Positions 11,332 to 23,110 are shown, counted from the first letter of the stretch. The stretch: 64,000 nucleotides of DNA from Undaria pinnatifida (GCA_012845835.1 JABAKD010000010.1:12423973-12487972), one strand, 5' to 3'. Numbers and translations: made by a program. The notes: generated by a model not told the origin, from the letters alone.

Positions 11332-12079
11332 TTGAACGCCTGGTCCGGGATACCGCCCGCACTCAGACCGTCTTATTGGGGGACCCCGATTGCTGTTGTA
11401 ATTTAACATGCTGCTGTAGTTTTTGCTGCCACGCTGGTGGATTTCTTGCAACTGCTGACGCCAACCGTGCGCTGGTCGAAAGGATGGCGAAAAAAAAAAA
11501 CCTTCGGTCCTCGGAATATTCTCTTTGGGAATTTCCGGGCGTCGTCCAGGACACGGGAGATTCGGGCACACGCGAGCCAGGACAAGAGCCCCTGTTTTTA
11601 GCGTCATCGAAAAACAGAAACTCGCTTCGTTCGTAATCAACAGAAGTGCTGCTGCTGCTGCTGCTACACAGTGTTGCCGCCTGCCACCATGCGCGCCCTG
11701 CCGCTGAATTAATTGCCCATGCCGAACCACAAAACACATGAAAAAATGGGGAAAAAAAACTGTACCGGTATAATACTACTTGCCGTACACGTCATATGTA
11801 CCCATGTAGCTGAAAATAGTACAGGAGACTGCAGACTGCAAGACACGAGATTGTTGTGGTGGAGCCAGGCATTGCTTCGTGACGGGTAAAAATGGCAGCG
11901 CCATACCTTTGGGTGCCAACAGAGGAGAGGCAAAAAAACAAAGCCAATGGACAGCCCGCCTGCCAAGCCAGCCTAGTAAGCTACATCTGTCAGATCTACA
12001 AATATCCATGAGAAAAAAAAAAAAAAAAAAGAAAATCAAAATCCGTTGTGGGACTTGAACGCGGAAACGAGTCGAAAAT
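11332..12079. other. Unannotated intronic stretch
   Basis: A (CTG)n tract lies at about 11647-11664. Other sequence is without paralogue in the window. Confidence 0.4.
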
Positions 12080-12290
12080 AACTGGACTTTTCAAAGGTCG
12101 GGGTAACTTTCTCGCGGGCCGGGTCAGGTCTGGGTGATCCGACCCGACCCACGAGATTCGACAACCCTCCTGATCCGTCCCGACCTGCCCCGAGAGATTC
12201 CCAGCACCTCCTAACCCAACCTGGCTCGACCCGTGAGAATCAGAAGAGCGACCTGATCCAACCCACGGGTCGCGTGACGCCCCGTAATAA
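12080..12290. repeat. GACCCG-rich repeat, diverged copy of the hAT-like MITE family
   Basis: It has the same GGGTCAGG / CCCGACCC / CGAGATTC composition and spacing as 27811-27976 and 50974-51216, with a degraded left end (GGACTTTTCAAAGGTC). The right end is unclear. Confidence 0.5.
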
Positions 12291-12469
12291 AGCATCGGCC
12301 ACTCCAAGTAGCCTCGGCTCGGCTGCTGGCTGAGGTAGGGGATGTTCTCGAGTAACAACGTCGCACGGATATCTCTCACACGCGGGCAGCATGGCCCTAG
12401 TCGTTTCGTTGTACTGTACTGCTGCATGCTCCGACTAGACGGTTGGAAAAAAAAAACGCATCTGACGTG

Positions 12470-12575
12470 GTTTAACCCCCTAAGATCCCGAAAACCTCTC
12501 CTTATACTAATTTCAAGTAGCATGTCCCCAGAAAAGGATTTTCCAGCTCTAAAGGCGTTGATGGCCACATTTGGG
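12470..12575 (+). repeat. R90 repeat, copy 2
   Basis: CCCCCTAAGATCCC, TTATACTAATTTCAAGTA, GTCCCCAGAAAAGG and AAAGGCGTTGA follow the family order. Confidence 0.6.
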
Positions 12576-13404
12576 TTTCTGGGTGCCGCGATAGATGCCG
12601 TTCGTAAGATGCACAACACATCGGACCGGTGTTTTCGTGTAGCCCCCGTTGCATTCCAGAAATGATGCCTGGTATACCCTGGTATGTAGCAGTCGGATGT
12701 ACAGCAGTATATACTGCTGGACCAGTAATACTCGAGTACGCATCACACGGAGCACTTAAAGAGAACCATACGCGATACCTGTACACATTTAGCAACAGAC
12801 TTGTACAAAAACATAACAGTTGTAGCCAAATACATTCCTGGTACATCATGGTGCTGCAAGAAAACTATACAGCAGTATACGATATTTCAACTGTACACAT
12901 TATAGTACACCCTGGCACGTTACATAGTATTTATATGTAAACCCTGGTATTTAGTAGTAGAGCCTATGAAACGAGGTGCAACAACAACGACGACAACACC
13001 ACAACCACCAGCACGAAGACAACAACAGTAGCACTAAAAAGGTGCTGCTGCCAATGCTGCCTACATGTAAGCACAATACCACATCTCGTCGGTGACGTCT
13101 CCATATTTCGGACATGGCGGGGCTGTTGGAAACAGGGCAAAAGCCATTGATCCCCGCGTGCGAGTGCCATTCACGACATAATCTGTAAATCATACACATA
13201 CCGCACATCGCAACGCTGCTCTAGGAGCACCCTCCGGTATTGTTTCATCGGGGTTTGAACCCCCTTACTTCAGCCAGCTAGGGCGACAATCTAATAGCTA
13301 GACTTCATCCCTGGTTGCTTAGGCACTCCACAGTCTTGTTAAGCCCTATAGCGCTGCACCCCAAACACTTCGAATTTTTACCAGAGTATTGCAGCAGTGG
13401 TGGT
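12576..13404. other. Unannotated intronic stretch, with a weak tRNA-like patch near 13235-13310
   Basis: The minus strand near 13250 has GGGGTTCAAACCCCG, a good T-arm, but no convincing D-arm or acceptor pairing. Repeated CCTGGTAT motifs occur at 12668-12945. No gene is recognised. Confidence 0.4.
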
Positions 13405-13585
13405 CTCATCCATAGTGCGGGTTGCCGCTATAGTGCCGGAAATGTTGGCACCATAGCGGCAACCGGCACTACTCCGCACACCGCCACTACTTGTCGTTCC
13501 CATCTGTGCCAAGCGATTCCACAGGCATTGTAGCGGGCAACCGGCACTACTCAATCGGCACTGTAGAGGGACCACTACTGCTGTA
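13405..13585 (+). repeat. Dispersed repeat P, copy 2
   Basis: Paralogue of 4259-4452; carries the same TAGCGGCAACCGGCACTAC motifs and the CCATCTGTGCCAAGCGATTC block. Confidence 0.65.
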
Positions 13586-14420
13586 TCAGGAGCTCCAAGG
13601 GGGGCAACTTCAGAGGGAAAACATTAAAAAAACGGCGGGCTGCCTGCTGGGGTATAGGGACGAGCCCGAACTACTGCCACGCGTAGAGCTGGAACACCCG
13701 CGCGCAGCAATTGTAGTGACACTTGTACAGCAGTGATACACAATATTTGACATTTCCAACCATTTTGCCCAAGTGATGTCATTTTAGGGGGCACTTCGAC
13801 CGGTATTCCCAATTGGGTATTTGGTACAATATCGGTGAGGGTTGTACTGCTCCACGCTCTCCCTTGACGCTTGAAGAGAGTCCACATACACAGCTCAGAC
13901 AGATCATCAGATGATCTAGATCATTCGCGGCAGACATATCCCTCAAACCATATACGATCTGCACGATCTAGATGGAAGCTTGCCGCGTGGGATCTGTTCG
14001 ACACGCCTCTTGCGCACATGTTTGCCGGGTGGGACCCGTGTGGTACAGCTCTTACACACAGCATCCCATAACGGCAAAAATAGCATCTATTAATAGACGA
14101 TGTAGATCGTCATCTGTCAGGGGCGCGCACAGATCGCACTCCTCGCTTTTCCGTCGCTAAACATGGGGGTCTCAACAGAGCTAACCCAATCCCTGAAATG
14201 ACCCTATTCCAAATCCAAGTGTTTCCCCATGATAGGAGGGCGGCGCTAAAATACTTAAAAGGCATGCGAGGCAACGTACGCCGAAGACACACAGTTCGTT
14301 TTGTCGGTAAGGCACACGATGTAAGGCAAGCCGCAGGGGCCTTTTCATACCGTGAAAGTACGCCCGTGCCTCAAAACGCCTTCCTTGGACAAGGCAAATG
14401 ACACTACAAAATTAAACGCC
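13586..14420. other. Unannotated intronic stretch
   Basis: GATCATC/GATCTAG-rich sequence at 13895-14110 resembles parts of 8430-8600. It includes a perfect CTATTAATAG palindrome near 14088. No coding exon is recognised. Confidence 0.4.
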
Positions 14421-14870
14421 TTAGACTCGCCTTACAGCCTTCGGTGGCTGCCAACCCCGGCTCTAGGGAGTTCCAATCGCTTGGAAATATGAGGGGGTTC
14501 ATGAATGGCCTTAGACTCGCCTTACCGCCTTCGGTGGCCCCCAACCCCGGGTCAAGGGAGTTCCAATCGCTTAGAAATTTGAGGGGGTTCATGAATGGCC
14601 TTAGACTCGCCTTACAGCCTTCGGTGGCCCCCAACCCCGGCTCTAGGGAGTTCCAATCGCTTGGAAACTTGAAGGGGTTTATGTATTGCCTTAGACTCGC
14701 CTTACAGCCTTCGGTGGCCCCCAACCCCGGCTCTAGGGAGTTCCAATTGCTTCGAAACTTGAGGGGGTTCATGTATTGCCTTAGACTCGCCTTACCGCCT
14801 TCGGTGGCCCCCAACCCCGGCTCTAGGGAGTTCCAATCGCTTGGAAACTTGAGGGGGTTCATGTATTTCA
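14421..14870. repeat. Tandem array, 90-bp unit x 5
   Basis: Units start at 14421, 14511, 14601, 14691 and 14781, each with TTAGACTCGCCTTAC and GCCTTCGGTGGC near the start and GAGTTCCAATCGCTTGGAAA near the end. Because 90 is a multiple of 3, both strands stay open and would encode a 30-residue repeat (plus strand: PSVAPNPGSREFQSLGNL; minus strand: PSDWNSLEPGLGATEG). I see no start context, splice signals or family match, so coding is unproven. Units differ by only a few substitutions and no frame-breaking indels. Confidence 0.9.
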
Positions 14871-16101
14871 GGAAAACGTGATTAGCCCGTTGGGGACGTA
14901 GACACCGGTAGAAAGAGTAGAAAAGTTCCCCAATAAGCCGGTCTGCGTAAGGCGGTTTCCCGATATAAGGCGGTCAAAACCGCTTGTCGCGAATGGGAAA
15001 TCGCGGTCATATCGTTCTACAGCAGTAGCGCACCACCGCCTGACTAGGAGACCCCTGCCTGCCGTAATAGCGACGAAAAAAACGGCAAAGTAGTGTGGTC
15101 GTATCAACCGCCAGTTAGTGTGTAAGGCCATCGGTAGTAAAAGCAGGGTCGAGCAGCGCGCGTGTCGCGCCACGCCTGGCGTTGAACTCCAGGCACGGCC
15201 GTACTCCTTCCACGATAACCAATGCCCGAGCAGGGCGACTTGTTTTTAGATGGCTGTGCCAAGTTATAATCGTCAATTTGGTGCGATGTATTTAACCTGT
15301 CAGACCCCACACCCCACGAGGGATAAAACAAAAACCTCAACAGTTACTCGACACTAATCGTGATACGCGTTTCATTGGTCAAATATTGGAATTGCGGCAT
15401 GTTTCATTGGTCAACACAAACATACGCATGTGTGTACCCATGCCAACCACTTTCCACGCGGACCTGAGGCCTCCGAACCGAGGGACCCTGGGTATAGAAT
15501 TAACCACAGGGCCCACGTAACCCCCTCATCTCACATCGACCAAAATCGAGCTGCTGCTGCTGTGCTGCAGCGAACCGCGCCACGCACTACCGTTCCGCAC
15601 TACCGGCACGTACCAGCACATAGCAACCATGGTGTCGAAAAACGGCAAGCTGCCCGCAAGGAACCAACGCGTTAAAAAGCGGCCAGGGCTTCAACCATAC
15701 CCATGTGCTATGCTCAGATGCACGATGCAGATGCTCGCACGGCAGGTACGCACGCGATGGCACTCGCACACGCACGCGGTGGTACGTGGTGAGTTGTTGA
15801 TTGTTGGGCGTCCATGCCGCAGTGTTCAGAGCTCGCAATTCGATGAGAATCCGACGAGGGAAAAAAAGGGCTGCAGTCCTCTCGAGATATACAAGAAAGG
15901 CACGTACCGTAGTGGGGACGGGGGAGAAAAGACTGCTCAGAGAAACCAGGATCTGAATCACGTCGGAGGAGGGAGAAGGGGAAAAAAAAAGTGCCAAGAT
16001 AATAGATGGGATGAGCAAAAAAAAAAAAGATTTTTCCTCGTCTCTTTACGAGACATCGATCGGCAAGGACACAGGTTGAGCTGGATGTGTATAATATAAC
16101 C
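14871..16101. other. Unannotated intronic stretch
   Basis: AAGGCGGTTTCCCG and AAGGCGGTCAAAACCGC occur at about 14945-14980, a small inverted motif. There is a (CTG)n patch at about 15551. Nothing else is recognised. Confidence 0.4.
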
Positions 16102-16406
16102 GGTCGCCCCGGTGGCGTATCAGGTTATCCTCGAGCCTGGTATAGGTCGGTTTCGCGAGCTCGAATCCCCACGAGTGCATACTCGTGTAAATTCGTGGGG
16201 GCTTTTTCTTGCGCACAAATTGGCTTGCGGAAAGCGCGAGAGCGTGAGGTAGCAACACTCGATGAAAATTCGACGAGCAGTGGGATTGCTGAACCCTATG
16301 CGCGATAAAAAAATGAAAGGCAAGAACCGGGGGGAAGAAGGGACGACACCTGTGACCACGGCTTGTCCAGAAGCTGGAAAGTACATATGCGAAAAAAAAA
16401 AAAAAA
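16102..16406 (+). mobile_element. SINE copy 3, full length
   Basis: The head is GGTCGCCCCGGTGGCGTATC with boxes A and B (GAGCTCGAATCCC here, one change), then the common body and a poly-A tail of about 15. The flank before it (ATATAAC) resembles that of copy 2 (AATATAAC), which may be insertion preference or part of the element. Confidence 0.88.
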
Positions 16407-16564
16407 GATGGGCGGAAAAATCAGTAGACTATTGTGTGAAGAACACGCACATACTGAAACTGCTCTCGTCGATCGATACCTGGTGCCATACTCTACGGAA
16501 TTCATTTCTTCATGTTACTTTTTTTTCTCCAGCTCAACTTGGGACCAGGAGGCAGAATTATCGC

Positions 16565-16665
16565 TGTTGACCCCTTCAGAGCCCCCGAACCCCTCCCCTT
16601 ACTAAATCCAAGTAATTTTGTCCCCAAAAACGGGTTTCCAGTTGTAAAGGGGTTAAGAGCGGCGG
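16565..16665 (+). repeat. R90 repeat, copy 3
   Basis: GAGCCCCCGAACCCCTCCCC, ACTAAATCCAAGTAATTTTG, CCCCAAAAACGGGTTTCC and AAAGGGGTTAAG; with 33358-33460 the clearest copies. Confidence 0.65.
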
Positions 16666-17493
16666 GTGCGAGGAGCGAGAGTCTCGGGTTCGTGAGAAAT
16701 ATCAAGCGAAATTACATTCGGGGGTGATGATCATGTGTGTGTGTGTGGGGGGGGGGGGATAGGGCGTACGGTCGAAAAAAACAGAAAAAAAAAATCAAAA
16801 TGACGCAAAAAAAGAAGCTGCCGGACGCGAGACCCTAGCCCAGGGGAACTTGGACTTGGGGGGCGCGGGGGGGTTGTACTCGGTATATGTAAACTGCCGT
16901 TATTGTATTTTGTAAAATCTCAAATTGTGATAGTTTACATGGCAAATTGTTCCACTAAATAAACTAGAACGGGGGGGGGGAAAGACGGTCCCGCGCAGAA
17001 ATCTCTGCCCGTTGCTGGCGACGGATGAACAGTTATTAATAGCAGCAGGGTATCATAAAACATAAGGAACACGCTAAGAAATGACACACATGGCCAAAAA
17101 AAAATACGACGCCGTGGTCTCGAAAACCAAAAAGACGGCAAATGTACATCAGTCAGTACTACAGCAGCAATACCGTACTATTGCTGTGTACAAGAAAAAA
17201 AAAAATGGTTCCCCTCTATTCATGGACAGCCACAGACGGCAGCCGCGGTAGCATACAGACCAACATCAGCATCATTTAAAAGGAACAGCACCCAGTTCGC
17301 GATGCTTTTGCGACGCTCAAACAGATGGGCGTATGATGCACGTGTAACTTCATACGCGAACATACTACAAGGTATTAATACGAACAATAAGCAAAGCGAA
17401 AAAACTTTCAACAAAGTGCACTCGGCAAGACAATTTATGGAAACATGAACCCCATCCCACAATAGAGGTAGGAAGCCACCACCAGGCGTTTCA
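16666..17493. other. Unannotated intronic stretch
   Basis: (GT)n and G-run at about 16733-16758, A-runs, and a G-run at 16971-16980. No gene is seen. Confidence 0.4.
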
Positions 17494-17740
17494 TTGCACG
17501 TACGTGCAAGGTTTTTATAATTGCACGTGAACTCAGTACAGCCCCTGCCGACCTCGAGAGCAGACATCGAGCCTCCCAAAGGGCTAGGGTTGGGGTTAGG
17601 GTTAGGGTCGGGTCTGGGGTCTGGTTGGTCTGGGCAGCGTAACCGTCGTTTTGGGCGAACCTGGACATAGGGAGCCGCCATACATAAATCGCTATTGAAT
17701 TAACGTGCAAATATAAAAAAACTTTTGCACGTACGTGCAA
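17494..17740 (-). mobile_element. MITE family T, copy B (reverse), with target-site duplication
   Basis: About 247 bp with near-perfect ends TTGCACGTACGTGCAA and sub-terminal TTGCACGT(T/G)AA blocks. Flanks read TTTCA on both sides (17489-17493 and 17741-17745), consistent with a 5-bp target duplication. The interior has GGGTTGGGGTTAGGGTTAGG. It matches copy A in reverse. Confidence 0.8.
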
Positions 17741-17811
17741 TTTCACGGGAGCTCGGTAGGCACCATGAAAAAAACAACAAAATTAAAAACGATATTTGAA
17801 AATCCAGCAGG

Positions 17812-17930
17812 CTTGTCCGGGTAGCCGGTTTGTGAAAAAGAGTGCGGGCTTTGTCACCGGTTTAAACCGGTTATAACCGGAAACCGGATAGAACCAGAGA
17901 GCCGGTTTAAACCGGCAAAACCGGACAAAC
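17812..17930. mobile_element. Small CCGGTTT-rich element with inverted ends
   Basis: The left end CTTGTCCGGGTAGCCGGTTT pairs imperfectly with the right end (reverse complement GTTTGTCCGGTTTTGCCGG). The middle repeats ACCGGTTTAAACCGG. It could be a very short MITE; no second full copy is in the window. Confidence 0.5.
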
Positions 17931-17999
17931 TCTTCATTGGTTTTCAACAGAAAAAAAAACATTACCAGCAGCAGTTGCAGTCGTACTACTGCTAGTAGA

Positions 18000-18830
18000 G
18001 TATCATGCACACGTAAGGGTTTACTACCGCCGTCGAAGATACAGCAGCAAGTAGAGGTCAGACCAGGAGGCAATGCCATTAACACTCAATTTATTGCATT
18101 CGGAACCCAGTTTGGGCGCTGCCCCGACACCAGCTGGCTCTGGCTGGTGTCATCTGCTTTGTTGCCGTGTTTTAGCTTGCTACGTATGATACCGGGTATT
18201 ACTATTATTTTTTCATTTTCGTATGGGGTACAGGGGCCATGATGGCGGTATGGGCACCGCTGTCATCAGAAGTAGTGTTCAGGTGACAAGACGATGCGGC
18301 AATGGTCCTAATCCCAGAGTAGATGCTAGATGGTTCGGAACCCGGTATGATTGCTGCCTCCGACGTTGGTTGGGTGGCGTGTTCTCCACGTTAAACTGAT
18401 ATTTGCACCCGTCTGCATCCAGCACAACCACTACACGTGCTGATTCCTCACAGAGATAAACTACGCACGACACGGAGATACACATTCATTGCAAATACAG
18501 GAAGTCAAAGTGATTTGGCCATGAAATGCCAACCGAAATGAACACGCGGGAAAAGACCAGAAATTGGGGCAAAAATGCGCAAGCCAGCCCACCAGATTAT
18601 TTGAAGTAAAAAAGAAGAAAAGGCTACGATGAATAAGAAAGAGGAAAAAACGAAAAGGAAAAATAGCAGTTGGAAACAAGAACAACAGGGAAGCAGAACG
18701 GCAGGACAGAAATGAAAAACAAAGCACAATAGATATCAGTACAACACCCAGCACCTAGCAACACAGCAGCAGATAACGCCATCCAATGAACACAGGGGGC
18801 AGCAACCATACTGGATTTCGGATGACCCTA
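18000..18830. repeat. Repeat family Y, two adjoining copies in opposite orientation
   Basis: 18030-18480 (+) shares with 28130-28470 GTCAGACC(A/G)GG(A/C)GGCAATGC, GCATTCGGAACCCAGTTTGG and GGAACCCGGTATGATTGCTG. 18490-18830 in reverse matches 28400-28700 and 22690-22910 (GGTATGGTTGCTGCCCCC, CTGGTGGGCTGGCTTGC, GGTTGGCAT). The family is a mosaic of several hundred bases; no coding frame is conserved. Confidence 0.6.
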
Positions 18831-19445
18831 CGTACAGACAGTGGTAGTATATGCAGGAACATTGCCGCCTGGTCTGTCGTCCAATTGCTGTATTTTCGAC
18901 GGCAATGTCCATACATGCCGACATCATCGCCTCAATGGCGAGGGTACCTTACCGCATTTTCGACAACATGGTTGACACACTCTTCAAACTATATACCAGG
19001 TATACCGTAGCCCTAACCGAATGAAACCGCAACCAATCGATGTACGGTGAAACCCCCTTCGTCTCGTACACAGTGTGCGTCAACCATCGTCTCGAAAAAG
19101 TGGTGAGCTCTACTGTCAATGGCCCCCAATAGTACCCACAAGGGAAACAGAAAGGGCAAAGCAACAAGGAAAAAAAATATAAAGGGACGACGAAAGGGAA
19201 TAAAGGGATGAAAGGGGAAAACCGGTTCAGAAAGAACCCCGCATAGTGGCGGTGGTAGTACCGCAGTATCGGGTAACACTTTATGCTGCGACCCCTTGTG
19301 TTTTGTGGTTGCTTTTTGCCTGAAATGCACGTTGCGCCTTGCCACGCCAGGACGTTATCGTTCGATAGCCCCTTGCACGCAAGAATATATTTGGATGTAC
19401 TTTCTTGACAATATTTTTGGGGGTTGCCTGCTCCACCCCCCTTTC

Positions 19446-19514
19446 TTTTGTGGGTTGCCTGCTCCATCCCCCTCTGGGATAAAGCGAGGGGGATGGAGCA
19501 GGCAACCCACAAAA
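19446..19514. repeat. Perfect 29-bp inverted repeat with 11-nt loop
   Basis: The arm 19446-19474 (TTTTGTGGGTTGCCTGCTCC...) is exactly complementary to 19486-19514, with loop TGGGATAAAGC. It sits inside a looser palindrome whose outer arms (GCTGCGACCCCTTGTGTTTT at about 19283 and its complement near 19538-19555) also pair. A third copy of GGGTTGCCTGCTCCACCCCC precedes it at about 19421. No family is recognised. Confidence 0.9.
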
Positions 19515-20003
19515 CAAAAAGCAAAAACAAAAAACAAGGGGTCGCAGCAGTGTGAAGTTGCATAGAAAGGTTCTACTTACTCTTAGTAGCCGGCTTGGTG
19601 CCTTGTTACCCTGTCTCCCGTCTCCTTGTTTTCTGCAAACCGCGGTTTCCCTACTCCACCCTCCCTTCCTCTGGCCTTGGGCGCCACGCATCCGGGCTGC
19701 GCGGCGCTCCGAGCTCTTTTCCCCCTCTTATACATGTCACCCGGCGATTAACTGTTCGGCAATTTCAAGGACCTTCCGGTACCACCTTGCACGCCTTCTT
19801 TGCTGCATGGAACCACAACAGTCACTGCTGTGGCTTTGTGGTCTTCTATTAATAGTAGATGGACTGCTATCCGCCTATAAGCCTGGTCTTCATTGGTTCG
19901 AATCCGGGTGTCATCGGAAAAAAAAAATGATCCTCGTACAAAAAATAATAGAAGATATCAATGTGACTCTGTGGTCTTCTAGTAGATAGGCTGCAGTACG
20001 GTT

Positions 20004-22254
20004 TCAACGCCAAACAGCCGTGGGGAGTCTTCCGTGGAGCCTTCGGTGGATCGGAAAACGATCAGGTCTTCTCTCGAGGTTCTGAGCCAGTTGTTTCGTG
20101 ATCCACCTGGTGCCGAGACTTCCCCACCGGCAATGTGCGCAAACGTCGCCCGAATGCTGTGTAATCGTTCCCCATTTTTCCGTATCACTGCCTCCGCTAA
20201 CAAGAGCCGCCTGTGTCCGGATGATCGTTTCGATTATCTCGGATTTCGCTTTCTTGAGGGCCTTCGCGTGCCGAGAGGTTGGTGCGGTCGGCACGTCGCC
20301 GGATGCCAAGAACTCGCCGGAGGATTTCGAGGTACACCTGTTAGAAATTGTCATAGTGCTTCGGCGAGGGTCCACGTCACGCACAAATGTACGGCAGCCT
20401 CAATCATCTCGGCCTTTAGCATGCGGACAGGCTGAAGGGAGCAGTCGTCATATCGTAAAGCTCTGGACCGAATCTGTTGTAACATACCCTCATGAGCCGA
20501 ACCCGTCGATCCATTCCAACCATGAGGTCAGCGTCTTGGTGGTAATGCCACCGAGTTATAGAAACCGCACTGCTTGAATATACCTCTGTCCTGCTACTTC
20601 GATGACGAACGGTGGAGCCCGGAATGCAAGGTCCCGCATTTGCAGCAGCATGATCTCCGTCCACTTTTTCCGAAACCGTGAGGCCTGCTGCTTCGACGAC
20701 GGTCACGTGGCTGTCATCATTTTAGCAAGCCCTCTGCCGATTTCGAGACAATGTTTGCATCGTCGGCGTATAGCGTGCCCCACACGGCCCTCCGTATGCC
20801 AACGGTTTCTCGACTCTGCCAGCCCCATCACCATCGAGGTGGACTAGGAACTGCACGGTGCCTTCTTCCTCGCTCAAGCGAACGAGTACAACGTGTAACG
20901 CAGCGGCGACGAACATGTTGAACAGCGACGGCGACAGCACGGAACCCCGCAGAAGATCCTGCGTGACGCCGAAATATTACGTCACCCCCCGTCGTCCGTA
21001 CGCGTGCGAGTGCGCATGCCGTCCCGGGACTGGCGGATAACTGCAAGCATCTTGGCTTGTACACCGAAGCGTGCGAGCACTTCCCGCAGTTATTCTCGGT
21101 CCACAAGAGTCATACGCTTTCTGCAGGTCGGTGAAGCACAAGTACAGGGAGGTTTCCTCTCTCATCCGGATTCTTGCGGTCGGTGCACGACGAACAGCAT
21201 ATCCACTGTTGATCGCGCCGGACGGAAGCCACACTGTCCGCCCGGGAGGATCCCCCCCGTTCGCAGTAGTTGCTAAGGCGAAGCGCGACGATTTTCAACA
21301 GCAGTACCATGCCTGCATGGGCAATACGTGGAATTCCCCGTCATGGACGATCCTTCTTCTTGTGAAGGACCCTCCCTGGTCGCATCTTTCCATTCCTGGG
21401 GGACATCACCCGTTTTCAAAACGTTGATCGACAAGGGTGCTGCGAAAGCAACGAGTGAAATCGGGGTGGTCGAGTTTCAGCACAATTCGGCCGGCGGGGA
21501 GTGTGGCCTTGCCGCCTTCCAATTCCGCATAATCCGGATTACCCCCGTCACCTCGTCAATAGTGGGGTCATCTCCAAGCGATGGTGCGAGCGGCTGTTGG
21601 GGGAACAGCTCGAAGATGGTGGGATCGAGGGGCGACGATTTTGTACCAACGACTTTTCATTGAAAAATTAAAAAACGTCAGCTGTGAGTACGACCGATTA
21701 AATGGTGGAAACTCAACTTTGGAAGCTGCGTGGTACGTACATGAATTTTTTCATCTGTGATATCCTGGTGTCTGTGAAATATACTCATGACATGGTTGCT
21801 AACTGCTAATATACAGCAGTAACTACACAAATTTCACGGAATTTTGTAAAGAATAAAAACGCCCGTCGTTCACGAATGCGCACCTTGTCCCGTAACATTG
21901 CACCATCCTCGTCCCTAACGATCTGTTCAATTATCGCTATTTTCCCTCCCACCCGATCCCGACGGTGCCTTCCAAGTGCTTGTAGAAACCCGCGGGTCGT
22001 TCTCGGTGAAAAAATCAACATTTTCAGCAACATACTCTTCGAAACAACTACGTACCCCTGCGTCTATCGCTTTCCGCAGGGTCGCGCACGCCGTCCATAA
22101 CGCCTTCCACGCGGTCTTTTTGCGGGGCGTGGGTGCGAACGAGTCTTCGTACATCCTCCCTCGTGGTCCATGCTATTTTAAAAGCGGCCCAGGTTTCGGC
22201 TGACTCGCACCAACCACGCTTACGGTGACGGCGTGGTTCAGCTGGAACCTCCAC
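20004..22254 (-). pseudogene. Degenerate non-LTR (LINE) retrotransposon, reverse transcriptase region
   Basis: Read on the minus strand from about 22.25 kb, the order matches LINE polymerases: a charged linker with RDEDGAMLRDKVRIRERRA, then an EVTGVIRIMRNWKAARP block (the usual xVxxAIxxLKxxKAPGPD region), CFTDLQKAYDS (motif A), LSPSLFNMFV (motif B region) and WGTLYADDANIV (catalytic YADD, at 20759-20770). The C-terminal part (about 20384-20004) is basic and unassigned. Many frameshifts and stops break the frame, so it is dead. An S1 repeat copy (about 21664-21830) sits between the RERRA block and the EVTG block. This element would once have copied itself by target-primed reverse transcription. 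Confidence 0.88.
21664..21830 (+). repeat. Dispersed repeat S1, copy 4, inserted in the LINE
   Basis: CGTCAGCTGTGAGTACGA and GGAAGCTGCGTGGTAC. LINE coding resumes on each side, so S1 moved after the LINE. The right boundary is approximate. Confidence 0.65.
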
Positions 22255-22559
22255 TTTTCAGTGATACACATTATCGTTAGTTAGCATGGTCGGAAAGATG
22301 CAATAATGTAAGACACGTGGCGAAAACGTCAGCTACGCCAGGCACACTCTTGGGCGGGGTAGGTTGATTGAAAGCGCATACCACTGTCGCAACTAACTAC
22401 TCGATTACGACACTCCTCGTCGGACATGAAAAACCTGCCCGTCGAACAGTCGGTCTTTTAGGGCCTTTCGCACGTTCGGTTGGGTGCAAAATGGAGCGTC
22501 ATGTACACCACTAGAAGGTATGTTATGGTCTGAGTCCGGTTTCCCTCGGGATGGAGGCT

Positions 22560-23110
22560 GCGGGTGTGTGTCTTGTCTTCACACCAAACCGTTTTTCCAC
22601 CCAACGACATCAGTAGTGGGCGGACCTTGACATTTTACATCATGTACCCTAGACTCTACAGCAGTAGATCGATGGGCTTGGGTGCAGTCCATCAGCTTAC
22701 GGTCATTTGCGTGGGGACCAGTTGCCTGTGTGGTGTCATCTACGCTGTTTGCTAGTAATGGTTGATCGCTGGCTGTTTAGCTTTGTTTTCACTTTTCTCG
22801 TACCGTCCTGTTTCCCGCTTCCTTTCCAATTGAGTATCTGTTTTCCCTTTGTTTCTTCTCTCTTATTACCATTTTCCCATGTTTCTTGCAAATAGTCTCA
22901 TAGGCTGGCTTGCATTGCGTGACCAAAACCACCTTGCTGACCTTTTGCAACGTGTTTCTCTGTCTCGTACTGGTAGAGCTTGCGCCGACAGAGCTCGTCT
23001 CTGTAGGCAGCTCTCTATAGGAGGTAGCGGCACCGACACTGCTTCGCTGGACGTGGATGGGTTGCAATGTCAGTTTAATGTTGCGAAGAAGACACATCAA
23101 CCATACCGTA
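22560..23110 (+). repeat. Repeat family Y, further copy
   Basis: TGGTTGATCGCTGGCTG, CCGTCCTGTTTCCC and AGTCTCATAGGCTGGCTTGC match 28480-28630. The end (about 22975-23110) in reverse resembles the 18385-18480 segment (ATTAAACTGACATTGCA). Confidence 0.5.

Noticed and set aside
13235..13310. tRNA gene on the minus strand
   Set aside because: Good T-arm (GGGGTTCAAACCCCG), but D-arm, acceptor and anticodon stems do not form. Mentioned only in the surrounding stretch.
14421..14870. CRISPR array (regular repeats)
   Set aside because: Units are contiguous 90-bp copies without unique spacers, no cas genes, and the host is eukaryotic. The 33-bp array at 39066 fails for the same reason.
17587..17620. 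Chromosome end or telomere (TTAGGG-like)
   Set aside because: The array is short, degenerate and bounded by inverted repeats of a MITE; a similar one occurs in the opposite orientation at 11219.
19855..19920. tRNA gene on the plus strand (GGTTCGAATCC)
   Set aside because: Box-B match only; the part before it is too short and does not fold. A neighbouring TGTGGTCTTCTA duplication suggests a repeat.
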